From contig MU863971.1 of NCBI GenBank assembly GCA_033296885.1, forward strand, positions 1 through 64,000: DNA of 64,000 nt, in the 5' to 3' direction. Origin of the DNA: Triangularia verruculosa (Eukaryota; Ascomycota; Sordariomycetes; Sordariales; Podosporaceae). The notes under the pieces were generated by a model that saw only the letters and a list, made by a program, of their open reading frames with translations, was not told where the DNA came from and searched no databases. Position numbers and translations under genes: made by a program. The number at the start of each line of letters is the position of its first letter. The first letter of the stretch is position 1. Of the stretch, positions 48,601 to 61,231 are shown in pieces.

Positions 48601-50555
48601 GACTTGTTCCAAAAGCTGATGAAACTCGATAACATGGGATGGCAAACAGCTGATAATGATGAAAGTTTAGCCTCGTTTTGCCCAGTTGATGACGTATGCT
48701 AGACACGTTCACCCCCTTTCACCCCCTGAGATCGAGATCCAAAACAAGCAAACAGCCTCCTCTTGAAGCAGCGTGACCGAAGCTAAGGGCTTTGCCCTCT
48801 CCCTGCGTGGTTTCGTGTTATCCAGACTGTCATGAGAATAGTGACAGGTGAGAGATGGAGACAGTGCCTCGCAAACGGCTGACAGTTATGCAGGAGAAAT
48901 GTCCTCCAGGGCTAGCTACCGGGATATTTTGGAAACTCTTTTTTATTCTACCGGGAGCACAGCAATTCTTTTCGAGTGCCTTATCGCAAAAGCTGAGGAA
49001 GAAGAAGAAACCGGTACATTGTCCGGGAGGACTGCTGAACATCAAGAAGTAGCGTACCAAGTCCATACTGCCACAAACGAAGAACCGTCACAGAACATTG
49101 TGACTCTTCCGAGTATTCTTTTTAATTTCTATTGTTCGCAAAGTCTCACCCTTGTCGGGAAACGTTTTTACTGTCATTGAGTCCTACCTACCTATTTAAT
49201 GGATGTCTACATCGTGAAGTTTAAGTCCTAGCTTTATTCAACACGTTAAATTTGCTCGGAACAGGCTGCCTCTAATTCGAAGGACTACTCGATCATGTCC
49301 TAGGAGATCCAGAGATGCCAACAGGTGTAGGCAACTTCACTCTCGTCCCCTTGCCTGGATCTTCCATGCTGAACACCCGCCTACCTTCTTCGAGTGAACT
49401 CCTGGCCTTAGGATAAGCACAGCAAAAGAACAACCGCCCCCGCCCCCCAAGCCAGAGTATCCCTCACAATTGCTAAACCCAAAACGATCGTCATCTGCCC
49501 AGAGATGTCTCCATCCACCGCTAACATCCCCAGTAGCTATGTAATACCTATCGTTATATCACATCTACTATTATGATCTCATCCTCTTGACCTACCTACC
49601 TACACATACCCGTTTTCACCACCCCCAATCCTCATCAGACACCAAATACCTAGGGGTTTGCCCAGCGGGCAACTCACATGCCTTAATCAACAACTTCAAA
49701 CACAATCCAGACGATCCCCAAAAAAGGAACAGATTCTGATTCTCCAAGCCCGCGACGGGGAAACCAAAACATGTCAGTTATGAATCACATCGAAACTTTA
49801 TCGAAACTACAGATCTGGAGTAACTTGGTGAACCCTGTTTCAAAAACAAGGTGTCTGCACAACCCAATGTATTTTCCAATAAGGATATACTATAATCTGT
49901 TGCCGATGGGCATCTTGAAGTCCTAAGAACTAGCACTTGACATGTAGATCACAAGAGTATTGGTCAGAACCTTCAAATATATAAATATAGCCGTTATCTA
50001 TTGGTAAAAAACCTACTCACCTACCCAGCCTACGCCAACTCAGCTAACAATATGTTCACGTCTTCCCTTGATAGCAAGCCCACGATGGCAAGTCCATGGT
50101 GGCAAGCCATGAAACCAAAGTATAGCCAAAGGCCATACTGAACCTGGAATCACCAGCAACAGACATGAACCTAGCCTAGTCAGTTGAACAACCACCAGAG
50201 ACACTGCGATATCTTTACCCACACTCAGCGTCCCAGAACCCCAACGCATCGAAAATAAAGCCTGCAACATCATAGCAAAAGCGAATGAATTCCACCTTGA
50301 ATACTCCATGTCCCACCATGCGTGAGAGTAAAATTACGTAGTACCAGGCCAACTAAAGAAACCTGAACAAACACAACATTAGAAAACTTATACCCCTCTA
50401 GCTGCCCATCCCCCGATCCCGAAAGCAACAAAGCCAGCCAGCCCATAGATACCAAAAAACCGTAGGCTTCCCCCTCTCTTCCAACACCATGAGATCCTAT
50501 ACACCACCACCCTTGACATTAACCGCTACCAGCCCCACACTCTCTGCCTTCATCC
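39688..50555. other. 10.9 kb stretch without a recognisable gene
   Basis: Both strands were read in all frames. ORFs up to 222 codons occur (for example 42526-43194 +, 39839-40303 +, 48209-48541 -), but they overlap one another in opposite frames, show no domain and lack a consistent exon structure. Base composition stays mixed, unlike the AT-rich element at 18.2 kb. A 77 bp-period imperfect duplication lies near 47.1-47.3 kb, and ACCTACCT motifs near 47.66, 49.18 and 49.59 kb. The final part should hold the 3' end of the TLC gene. Confidence 0.5.
47116..47267. repeat. Imperfect tandem duplication, period about 77 bp
   Basis: ATCGCAAGG...TGACAAGGCGGTTCAGGGGCT (47156-47190) recurs as ATCGCAAGG...TGACAAGGCGGTTCAAGGGCT (47233-47267). 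Upstream flanks also share an AAAGGACC string (near 47137 and 47218), implying a duplicated unit of about 77 bp that has since diverged. Confidence 0.7.
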
Positions 50556-51700
50556 CTACTGAATAGTCCCGTCCCTCAACTCCTCCGAATCGGGCATTAC
50601 ATCCTCAATTGAATGCGCCCTCTGCCTCAACCCCGGAGGCTTTTCCCCCACCATCGCCCCCGTCGTCACATTGCCCGTCCCCAACTTGCCGCCCGTGGCA
50701 GGAACAGCCACCTTCTCCTCCTTCGCCGGCTCGAACCTCTTCTTCACCGCGCTGATCATCTTAAAGTACCAGTACCAGTTCAGCGAGTTGAGCGTCAGAT
50801 TACTCGCCACGTAGATCCCCGCCAGCCAGAGCGGCACCGGGCCGGCGTCCTTGGCAAAGTGCATCACGTTCGCGTCCACACCCGAGCTCTTCTCAAACGC
50901 GGCGGCAATGTACCCCGCATCCGGCCCGCGCTGAACAGCCTTCCACATGTCCACGTACACGACAGCCGACTGGTACGTCCCCCAGACCAGTCTGCAGCAA
51001 AAGAACACCACGAGCAGGGTGATGCCGTTGTAGAGCTGGGGCTTGGAGCCCGTCATGTTGAGCTTGTCAAAGAACCAGTGGATGTTGAGGAACGGGGTGG
51101 AGAGCTCGTAGAGGATGAAGACGGGGGAGTAGTAGTTGAGGTAGGGGCGCTGTTTTGGCCCGTCATCGTCAGCACAGAATATTCCCTTTAGGGGAGGGAT
51201 AGAGAGATGGGACTTACGAATCCAAAGGTGTACACCGCCAACGCACTAACCGCATGCGCCAGCAAGCCCAACCCGAAGATGTCCAAATTCAACAGCGTGA
51301 TGCCCAAATCCCAGACAAAATACCCCGCTGCCAGGGCCTGAATCATACCGCTCGCTCCGGTATACCCCCAAACCCTCTGCTCCCAGTCGCTCTTCGCCCG
51401 TTCCTCATCCTTCCACATGGCCCACAAGGCCAGACCGTTGATCAAGACGGACTGAACCAGCGACACGACATGGGCGTCCCAGTTGGCCTTTTTGGCGCGG
51501 TTGTTTCTTGGGTAGTACTTTGCAAAGAAGGCGTTGGAGAGGATCGGGGAGAGGACGGTGTGGATAAAGGTGTAGAAGAGGGCGGCACCGAGGACCTCGT
51601 GGATGTGCAAGGGAAGCGTCGAGAGGGAGAGGGCGTCGGCGTAAGGCTGGATCCATTCCGAGAGCGCCGGGATGGGCGGGATGGGAAAGGGATCGCGCAT
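50556..51700 (-). CDS. TLC-domain multi-pass membrane protein
   Basis: Predicted product is 358 aa, exons 51700-51218 and 51149-50556, with a 67 nt intron (donor GTAAGT, CTGAC branch site, ACAG end). The TLC-type core includes NWDAHVVSLVQSVLINGLALW, FVWDLGITLLNL, LLAHAVSALAVYTFGFRPYL, FILYELSTPFLNIHWFFDKL and a late NLTLNSLNWYWYFKMI segment. That order is typical of TMEM56/TLCD4-like proteins rather than ceramide synthases, and no Lag1 motif (double His with Asp cluster) was noted. About six to eight membrane spans are likely. The C-terminal tail is hydrophilic with a KKRFEP basic stretch. Members act in membrane lipid composition, but the biochemical activity of this subfamily is not established. 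Probable location is ER or other endomembrane. Confidence 0.88.
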
Positions 51701-53273
51701 TTTCTCTGGGCGGTTGCTGTCCTTGTTGCTGCTACTATCGAGTTTGATACAATTTTGACGATGGTGTTCAAGTAGTAATAATGGTGGTGATGATGATGGT
51801 CGATGGGTGTTTGTAGGTTCTCTCGAACAACAAAGCCAGGCAGAAAAGACAAAGGTCGGTCGTTGGCGTGAGAGAAGGTTTATCAAGCGGCAGGCAGGAG
51901 AAAGTGGTATCCCTATCCGTTGCTGCTGAGGAAGGCTGACGGGAAAGTGAAAAACGTGTGGCTGCTGGTCACCCGGCACATAGATTCTACCTTCTAGGCA
52001 GATGATGCAACCTCTACTCCGTACCACAAACCACCTCTTCTTCGTCTAGTGTAGCCGTAGTCGGGATATTTATGCACACTGCTGTGTGAGGTTGGAACCC
52101 AGCTCTCTCTTTCAAAAGGCAGCCATGTGCCCTGTCGTCATTCGCGTATTATTATGCAGCAGCAGAACAGCCAGTCAAATCGTCGTCAGTTGTCGTCCTC
52201 TCCATCATCAGCTATTGTCTTGTGTTCTGGACCACTCAAGTCCCTTTGAAGTGCGTTTTGTTGGGGATCTGAGCTGGTCTTGGCAGACATAAGGCCCCCA
52301 AATGCTTATCGATAAGATAAAAGATCCAAGTACCCAGTACTTATTTGCCACATACACCTCACAGCGTGACAAAAAGTACAGTCTACCAGTGGGGTAATGG
52401 CACTCTCCAGCGGGGGGCTGGAAGCAACCTTTACGTCAGGTAGCTTTCCATCCCGTCACGCGGGGAAACGTCATTCTGGGACTTGGGTCAGATGTCGCTG
52501 GCAACTCGACCGGGTTGAGCTAAGCAAGGGGCTCAGTGTGGAGAATGAGCGACCTCTTCGCAGACCTTGCTGGCCAGCAACCCCCTTCTCCGGCTGAAGA
52601 TGCCGAGGCTCATGATAAGAAGAGCAAGATACACTATGATTTTGTAAAGGAAAGGGGGCTGTTGATTGTCATATGGTCGTTGCTCCTGGCTCCCAAGTCC
52701 AGAGTCATCTATTTACCTTTGCAGTAGTGTCATCAACGTCCAATCAGGGCAACAGCAACATTTCTATAAGAGATCGCACATCCATCTCAACACCATTCCA
52801 TATCTCTCTCTCCATAGTTTAAAGTATACTGGCCCCCAAGTAATGCAAATCGCTATTCTCTTCCCTTCAAAAATGCTAGTGCTGTATGTATCTGTCGCTC
52901 TTCAGCCCCTATCTCCTCAACCAACCCCCCTTTTTACCACTTCGCATATCCCATCACACTGACATACACGAAACTGCAAGACCACACTAGTCCATACAAC
53001 AAGAAGAATTTTTCAATAGCGCAATACAATAAAAAGGATTTACAAAACAACAAAACGCAGAGAATAATAAACCGCAAAACAAAACACAAATGCAAATGGA
53101 TGCATCGCTTCAGCCCAACGAACAACAGCCCACCACGACGCAGAATACAATCTCACCTAAACAACCCTTCTTCCACCCTTAGATTTCTCTTCTCCAGCAT
53201 CCACTCTCCCCTTCTACCACCCAGCTGTTCCTACATTATTTCCCCGTTTCCTATCCTACCCAACCACCAACAT
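51701..53273. other. Intergenic between the TLC gene and SLA1
   Basis: About 1.6 kb between two minus-strand genes, holding the TLC gene promoter and leader and the SLA1 3' UTR. The part at 52960-53100 is A-rich on the plus strand (T-rich on the transcript), fitting a 3' UTR. No gene was recognised. Confidence 0.5.
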
Positions 53274-56200
53274 CTAAAAGCCAAACGGATTGTCGGGCGC
53301 TACCAATCATGTCAGCACGTTGCTCACAGTTAGATGAACGAGGCAACCAGAAACTTACTAGCAGCGGCCAAGTTAGCCCTCTTCCCCGTTGGCTGCGGCG
53401 CCAACTTCTTCGCATCAGGCTGCACGCCAAATCTCACCGCCGGCGGCGGCCCCGTTGGCTGCGGCATCAACGGCTGCATCGGCGTCGGCAAACCCCCGCC
53501 CACCGGGCTCACGCTTCCACCAAACCCAGTCATCTGCGGCTGAAGCATGCTCATGCCCGTCTGTTGAGGCTGCAGCGGCATCGGCAGACCAGTGGCAAAC
53601 GGTTGTTGCTGAGGGGGCACCACTGGCGGCTGTCCGAATCCACCCACACCAAAACCGGTAGGCTGCATCTGCATTGGCTGCATAGGACCGTTCGGCACCA
53701 TGCCTGTCGGCTGGGGCATAAACTGCCCAGGAACCTGGAAACCCGTTGGCTGAGCTGGAATGCCCGTCATCATGGGCATCATCGGCTGCATTCCCGTCAT
53801 CTGAGGCTGCATTTGCTGCTGTTGAGCTTGCATCTGGGCAGCGTACTGTTGCTGCATGCGCTGCTGGTTGATCTCAGCCAGGCTCTGACCCGGGGGCGCA
53901 ACTTGAGTTTGAAAACCTGTCATCTGGGGTTGAAGTGGTGGTGGCGCAAACTGGCTGGGCTGGACTGCCTGGGGAGCTGAAAGGGGTCGAGATGGAGGAG
54001 GGGGTGCGATCAAGCCGCCTTGGCCTTGGTTATACTGTGGTGCCACGGGTCTGGCACGGGCGATATTCTGCGGAAGCTGTTGGGTAAGTGGCTGCCCGTT
54101 GACAGCGGGAGCTTGCAGGCCACCAAAGAAACCAGGGGTCGCTCCAGTAAGCTGCGGGACTTGGGCAGTTGCTGGGGCTGGAGCAACAGCCGCCGCGGTA
54201 GGGGCAGGCGAGAAGTCCAAAGCAGGAGCGGCCGGTGGAGGCTGAACCTGTTCTGGAATTAACGGTTGCGAAAGCAGAGAGAGTTCTTGCATCGAGCCCG
54301 TGAGCTTGGCCGTGCTGGGAGCGGGCGCCGGAGCCGGGGCAGGGGCTGGTGCGGGAGCTGCAACGGGAGCGGGAGTCGGCTCAGGGGCTTTGGCTGCCGG
54401 CGCTGGTTCAGGAGTCTTGGAAGGCTTGACATCCCAAGCATCGTCATCGAACCCGCTTGCGGGCTTGCTTGAAGCTGCCGCTGTGGTAGGAGACGATGCC
54501 TTTGTCGCCGTGCTGCTGCCATCCTTCTTGAAAGCATCGGGGTCAACAACATTGTTAGTCTCCACTGGTGGTGCTGGCCGTCCTTTTCTGGTATTGTTTC
54601 GAAGAGCGCCACCCGGGCCCGAGAACAAACCACCGGCAGAATCGTCGTCACCGCCGCCGCCGCCCTTCTTGCCCCGGGCATATTTCGTGTCTAGGTATCG
54701 TATAACCTTGATAATGTCGCCTTCTCGTAGACCCAAGTTCCGCAACACTGTCGCATCCACGTCAGGCAATACGCTCTCGTCCATAGAGTCCCGCTCGAAC
54801 GCTTGGCAATAGCGCTCGCAGAGTTGAGGCTGGACGTCGCAGTTGAGGAAAAACTGAAACCAATCGTAAGCAGGCTTCTTTGGCTCAATCGACGCTCCAA
54901 CTTTAGACTTGGAGCGTCCGCTGCGAGCATTTTCAGCGGCAGCCTTCTTCTTGAGATCGGAAAGGGGCTTGTCTTCGTCGAGAGAGATGCCGGTCATCTG
55001 CTCCACATACTCGAGATCCGTGATTGACATTTTGGCGACGGGAACCGCGATTCGGACACCGTTCACCTTGTGCAAGTTGAGCTTGCCATCCTTCACCCCC
55101 AGGAATTGAGCCTCGACCGTAAAAGACTTTGACCGATCTGTCCACGTGCGCACCTTGGACGGATCGGGTTCTTGCAGTAGACAGGATAGTTAGCGAGCAC
55201 TCTCATATTGCAAAGAAACGCTGGATGCTTACTCGACTTGGCGCTGCCGTCCTTTGATTTCGATGAACCCGAGGCTCCGTTCTCGCGTCTGCTTCCGTGC
55301 TGTTGTCCCACAGTGTTACCATTTCTGGCCTGAGACAAGCTACTACTTCGCTCGGGCAAACGCAATCCAGGGCCTACCTCTGAACTTCTCCCCTCCCTTT
55401 CCCTCCTGTCCTCCCGCTTTCCTGCCTTGATTGCCTCCTTCGTCAGTCGCGCTTCCTCCAACCTGTTCTGTTCGATAGTCGACCGGCCTGCGTTGACACC
55501 CGAAGTCGATGCCGGAACGGGGGTGTCGAGAATACCGGTCACTTCGATGTAGCTGCTCGGAACGACGCCTTCTACCTGGTTCTTAACCCTGCGGACCATC
55601 CACCACTCCTCACTCTTAGTATCGTCCAAGATGATGACCTCATCGCCGATCCCAACTGTGACCTCGTCCTCGCCCTGAGCCATGAAATCATAAAGCACGA
55701 CACCTGTCTTCTGTTGAATTGCCTTGCTGCCCTTTCCGGCCTTCACAATCTCTAGCAATCCCTCCGCACGCACGGCTCCGGCCAGCTCCCCAAGCATCGC
55801 AACAATCTCTTCTGCAGTGTCCTTTGCGCCTGCATGAAAGTCGATACTCTTGCTAGGTTTGACTAGCTCCATAAACACGTGCTTGCCTTCCCGAGAATAA
55901 TGCGTCATCTTGTCTGCGGTCCACTCCTGCGATGGGCCATCCGAAGCATGCTCGGGGGCAATCAAGATCATGCCAGTCCGAAGGTTGATACCCAGCGTAG
56001 TTGGCATTTTCTTCTTCTTGCCCATAACCGAAACCATCTCATTTATGTTATACATGTGAAAATCGCCAGGGGTGAGTGGTGCCGTGTTTGGAGTCTGAGG
56101 AACAGAATCACTATAGCGGTCAACGCGATCACTATCGCGGAATCCGTGTGTTTTCGGACCAGTCGGCACAGGCGACGAGCGTGCAGGCTCAGAAATTTGG

Positions 56201-56979
56201 GAATCACCACGTGGCCGAGTCGGGAGGGGTGGTGACTTGACCTCCTCTTCCTCCTCAGCAGCAGGAGCAGCAGCAGCAGACCGTTGCCCAGATGGCTGAA
56301 GGTCCAGTGGCGCAGGAGGATGTGTGGAGGAACCCGCCCGAGCCGCCATCATGCCTGCGATCATTGAGGCCGGGTTCGCCGCGGCAGGAGGCGAAGCCGG
56401 GCTGGCTGGCTCCGATGGGGGTCTCGGCGGAAGGGCCGGACTGGGCGCAGAATCGCTCGGCGTCCTGACCGGAAGAGGAGGGGGTGTCGGAATGGCAGGC
56501 GCGGCCTCCTCTTGCTTCTGTCCTCCGACTGTGACCTCGATGTAATTGGCCGGCGCGAACCCGAAATCTCCATCGTATCCTACCAAAATCCAATCCGGGT
56601 CGGTAGTATCGTAGACGTCGAGCTGGGCCTCCTCAGGGAAGGAAAGCTCCTCGTCTGTTTGCCTGGTGTATTCATACAGCGCGCGAGCCTTTTGTTCTGG
56701 TTTTACCTGCAGGCGTTATACAACCCGTATCAGCGAGACCAAAGTATAGCCAAAACCCTCCAATGCTCGAGTGTCACATACCTCGTCGATATAATTGTTC
56801 GGAATCAAGCCGACCGGCTCCTCCTCATCCTCGGCGGTCGCCCTCTTCTTGGCCTTCCACCAGTCATCATCTGTGCTCTTCTCCAAGACATACAACACGT
56901 CGCCCTCGACGATTGACAGCTCCCCCTCCCCCTGGGGAGTGTAGTCGTACAGGGCCTTGTACACACCAAGGAACCCCAT
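53274..56979 (-). CDS. sla1: Actin cytoskeleton and endocytosis adaptor Sla1
   Basis: Predicted product is 1169 aa in four exons: 56979-56782, 56706-55233, 55170-53359 and a 26 nt last exon 53299-53274. Order of domains: SH3-1 (about 4-66, LYDYTPQGEGELS), SH3-2 (about 68-125, LYEYTRQTDEELS), a Pro-rich linker, SH3-3 (about 399-456, LYDFMAQGEDEVT), SHD1 (about 560-625, DPSKVRTWTDRSKSF), a SAM-like SHD2 (about 660-725, YDWFQFFLNCDVQ), then a long Gln/Pro/Ala tail with repeated QMTG/QPTG units (LxxQxTG type). The last microexon adds TPDNPFGF, giving a C-terminal NPF motif. Sla1 links cargo (SHD1 binds NPFxD signals), clathrin (SHD2) and the Las17/Pan1 actin machinery at endocytic sites. Retaining the last intron would lose the NPF end. 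Confidence 0.96.
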
Positions 56980-58083
56980 CGTTGCGGCTGTCAACCGTCG
57001 TCGTAGTCAAGCTGAATCGTCGTTAAAGGGGGGGGGGCCGCGCGCTATCGGTCGAGATGGGGAAGCATCCGGAAAGGTTCACGGTTGTTGGTAGAACGTT
57101 GTCGTCGACAGAAGCAACAGGCGGCGAAAGCAGCCCTGTGCGCGGGGAAGAAGCCAGTCGGGGAAAGGTGATGCAACCGTAGATTTCCCTCGCTGCTGGT
57201 TTTCCTTGACGTTGACGTTAGGCTGTGGCCGAAGTCAGGGACTTGGCGCTTCCAGACGCTGGACTGTTGCAACAGGCGGACGAATCGAATGCGAATGGGA
57301 AAGTGGACGGCGGGTGGTGCCCCAGAAAGTGGACCAAAGGCGCGGCGTGGTGCTTTTGCCCGCAAATGGCTCGCTCTTCGCGATGTTGCTCCTGCTTTCC
57401 AACCTCGCTCTTTCTCGTTCCCTCTCTCTCTCTCTCTCTTGTAGATAATCGAAGGTCGGATAAGTTGTCTACGAATAATAACTTAAAGGAGGTGGTGGGT
57501 TAGGTTGGGTCGAGGAATGATTGAATGAATGGGGCTTGGCTTGGAAGGGGGGCCTTACCTGAACTTGGAAGCTATCGCTCGGCGGGCCGGGGGAAATTGG
57601 CCGGGCTATTCCCAAAATGTTTCAAAAGCTGGGCGGGAATTGAAGATGTTCCTGCAAGAAGCGCAACGTCAAACTTGCAGTGCTGTAGATATGCCCTCAT
57701 GTCAGAGTTCAATTAGCACATATGCATCACTCATCCAGCTCTCTCTTTCCAGTCTGTACAACCTGCAGCCATCCTAGGTACCCAAGATAAACGAGCAACT
57801 TTACGCACTGTCAGTCCCTGGCAGCTGGCTGGCGATCTGCTGCTGCGCAAATTGAGAGCGAATCCAAAAGGGAAAGTGGAGCATTCAAACGGAGCGCCAC
57901 GTGCTCCTCCACGGGTCTGGAACTCTTTGGAAAAGGGGCAAAGGTGCGACCCCTTTTTGACATAAACACAAATGGCACAAACTTGGTGGCATTCTTTCTT
58001 TGAGATTCATTTCTTCTTTATCTATCAAGACCTGCCTTGATATCTTATCACTATGGCCACCCAAACCTCCACGAAAAACCGTC
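56980..58083. other. Intergenic between SLA1 and AMP deaminase
   Basis: About 1.1 kb between two minus-strand genes, holding the SLA1 promoter and leader and the AMP deaminase 3' UTR. It contains a G9 run near 57027 and a (CT)n tract near 57420-57440. No gene was recognised. Confidence 0.5.
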
Positions 58084-61000
58084 CTAGTTACCACGTCCCT
58101 CCTTGGAAACATCTCTCGTAGAAGACACCTTTCGCAATGCAGGGTCATCACTCTCGTGCATCGAGCTTTGCCTTGTGCTATCCCGCCGTCTGCGCGACAC
58201 AACTCCGGGGAAGTATCTCGGCTCATGACCTGAAATGTGCTCCTCCGAGCCCGATACCGCCAATGGGGAAGCCGTCACCGGGCTCGAAAAGACCTGCGAC
58301 TGTGCGTTTAGGGCTGGGCTTCCGGTCTCAATCCTGGTGGACTTTCCGATAATGTTCGGTCCTTGAGTCTGAGAAGCAGGAGAGGGAGAATGGCTCCGTT
58401 GTTTAGAATCCGCTACAGCGGTGTTCGGCTTCGATGATGACACCGCAAGAGACGCCACGCTCTGTGCAGCAGCATCGACCGCCGCCGTATTTTCAGCGAT
58501 CGACGTGTATCTTTCCACCCTAAAACAGAGGTTAGTCTGCCATGATCATTCTGCGGCCACTCAGATTACCGCAAACTTACATCCTGCGCTCCTCCATGAG
58601 AGTGCGATGACGGAACTCGTCTCTTCTGTCAGGAACATTTGTTTTCACCATGTTGCCCCTAGCCCCTGGAATATTGAAATTTGGCCCTAACCACTGCTGC
58701 TTTATCGAGTGCTCGTAACCACTTTGCTTGACTGAATTCTTGGCCAACTCGCACATGTCGACTGGGCTCAGCTTGTAAATCTGAGCCGCAACAGCATACT
58801 CCTCGATCAGGGGCTCCTTGGTGAAGGCAAACTGAAGCGGGTCGTCCGTCGACAGCGACACATTTAGCCCACGCTTGAAGTACTGATAGAACGGGTTGCG
58901 TTCATAGGCCAAGAACAAGGCATTGTTGCTGAGGGGTGACATGGCGATGCCGATCTGCTCCAGGTAGAAAATATATTGGAGCAGGGGAACCTTTCGGAGG
59001 AGCAGACCGTGGCTGATGCTGTGGCAACACAGAGCAGCGGCAGCAAGATGCTCGCTGTCACCTGCCTCACCGCAGTGCGGCCGAAGAACAAAGGTGTTGA
59101 ATCCCCGTTTTTTGCGCCAGGCATTCAGCGAGGCCATGTTGGCAAACAGATAGTAGATCCAGTAGCTGTACGGCGGATTCTGCTTGCTGTCCCAAACGCG
59201 GGGCACGGGGAACTTCTTGAACAACCTCCTCTCAACCTTGCTCTCGTCATCCACACTGTCGAAGCCAATCACTCTTTGCAAAAATACGTGGAGCTTTGGG
59301 TGGCTATTGGGGTCCTTTGTGACCTCAAAGAGCGGCTGGAAAATGTTCACCACAACCTGCTCAAAGTTATTCATCAAATCGCTCGCCTTGTACACGTCGA
59401 AAAGACGAGGAATTTGAATGAGCCACCGGACGTTGTGGGAAAAGAGCTTGTTGTCAATAACCCAGGCCGCAAGCTTGTCCCACTCGTCAAGCGACCTGCC
59501 ATAGATGGAGATACGCCATTCTACCATCTGGTATTTGCTCGACTCAAGATCGGAAATGACCTCCTTGGTGATCTCAGCCAGGTAACGGCCGTTGATGAAA
59601 TTGTCCGTCTTCAGGAAAATGGTACGCAGCCGGGACTCGCCAATGGGGTTGTACTTGAGGTTGAACTTGTCAAAGCGGTGGAATGAGTCCTTGTGTGCGT
59701 GCATATCCAGCGTGTCAATGCTCAAGTCATAGGCTGTGAGATTGATACTCTCAAACACCTCTGCCAGTGTCAAGTGCTTGCCGTCTCTGTACAAGACAAT
59801 CTCGTCTGGGAACTTCTTCATTTTGCTCTTGATGAAACGCAGCAGATGCTTCTGGTTCATGCAAGCCGAGTGATGGACGTGCGTATCCACCTTTCTGACG
59901 TTGTAGAAGTCACGGTGCGGTACCTTCTTGCTGTCCGCAGTTTCCTGGTACTCGTTCAATAGCTGGTAGAGACTGAACTTGCCCTCCAGGTACTGCAAAC
60001 GTCGGAACGCAAAGCTCTTGCTGGGACCATCCGACGACACGCTGGAGATCTCGTCTAGATCGAGATAATACTCCTTGATAGTAGGCACCTTGATAAAAGG
60101 GAGATTGGCCTTGCTGGATTCCTCAGTTTCGAACACCTGGTATACGCCGTTATCATCAAGGCGGTAGGTCATCTCGCTTGTGCCCGGAAGAGGTAACAAA
60201 TCATCCATGTCGAAGTCCTCCCCGATATCCTGACCAGGCTTCCGTTTCCTGGTATATGATTTCTGAGGCGTGTCGGGAATGTCAAAAGATTGATCGCTGG
60301 AGCGCTGTTTATCCTTATCCATACTTAAAATCGTGCTGTTCTGCATGCTGTTGTATGCGCTGTTTTGGGCTCGTGTGCTCTGACTAGCCTTTTCTCGGTC
60401 CTCACTCCATGCTGGCTCGGGTGGTGGCGGATAGATAGGCCAGTTGGGCTCATCTTTCGGATTGTCCTCGGGACCCTGGTTGGAAAGGCTAATGTACCTG
60501 TGGCGAATGTTCAAGATGTTCTGAATACTCTGGAAGATCGTGCTCAGCTCGGCTGTGATCTGAGCGTCTGCGTCCATGTAGGTGCTGCTTCCGATACCCG
60601 CAACAGCGCCTGTATTGAGAAGCATTTGTTGCTGTACGGCTGGATCGATTTGATTTCCAGGAGCACCCCCCGCATTGTTGAGCTGGGTGAAGCTGCCGCG
60701 GCTGGGAAGGCTACTCAAGCCAAGATAGCTGGGGTCGCGCCTCGCTGCGCTGAGTGGAGGGTCAATCCCAGGTTCGGGTAGGATGGTTGGGTCGAGATCG
60801 GAGAGCCTGACTCCGCTGGTGTGGTGGGCGGGGTTTTGGCCCAGCGCGGTATCAATATTGCCCAAGGGGTGAGAGGTGCCCGCAGAAAGCCTTGGGCTGC
60901 CCTGAGGCGAAAGCTGAGTCTGCGTTTGTGTCTGCATGCTGCGGCTGTCCATTTGGCTTCGTTGGTAGAACAACTTGGCCTCGGACTGTGTCATCTGCCG

Positions 61001-61231
61001 TTCAGCGACGAGGTCGAAAAAAGCGGTTTTATGGGGCATGTCTCGGGGGAGCATCCCCTCCTCCAACTCTGCCTCACTTGCCCTGAGGACGTGGCCATCC
61101 GACCCGGGACTTTGGCCAAGTGAATTGGCTGCCCCATGGTCATGTTCGTCGTGTTCGAGCAAACCGTCGGATTCCGTGTCACTCTGGCCGTGCCGGATGT
61201 ACTCCTCGTCGTCCGAATCGTTGGTCGGCAT
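58084..61231 (-). CDS. AMP deaminase
   Basis: Predicted product is 1028 aa, exons 61231-58581 and 58519-58084 (61 nt intron, CTAAC branch site). The adenosine/AMP deaminase signatures are present: metal-binding HVHHSACMN at about 451-459 and the catalytic SLSTDDPLQF at about 792-801, with NNALFL shortly before it. The enzyme converts AMP to IMP and ammonia, feeding the purine nucleotide cycle and setting adenylate balance in the cytosol. An N-terminal extension of roughly 350 residues is acidic and Ser/Gln-rich, as usual in fungal orthologues and likely regulatory. The second exon adds about 145 Ser-rich residues beyond the conserved core. The donor GTAAGT contains the stop that would end the protein at EERRM if the intron were retained. 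Confidence 0.96.
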
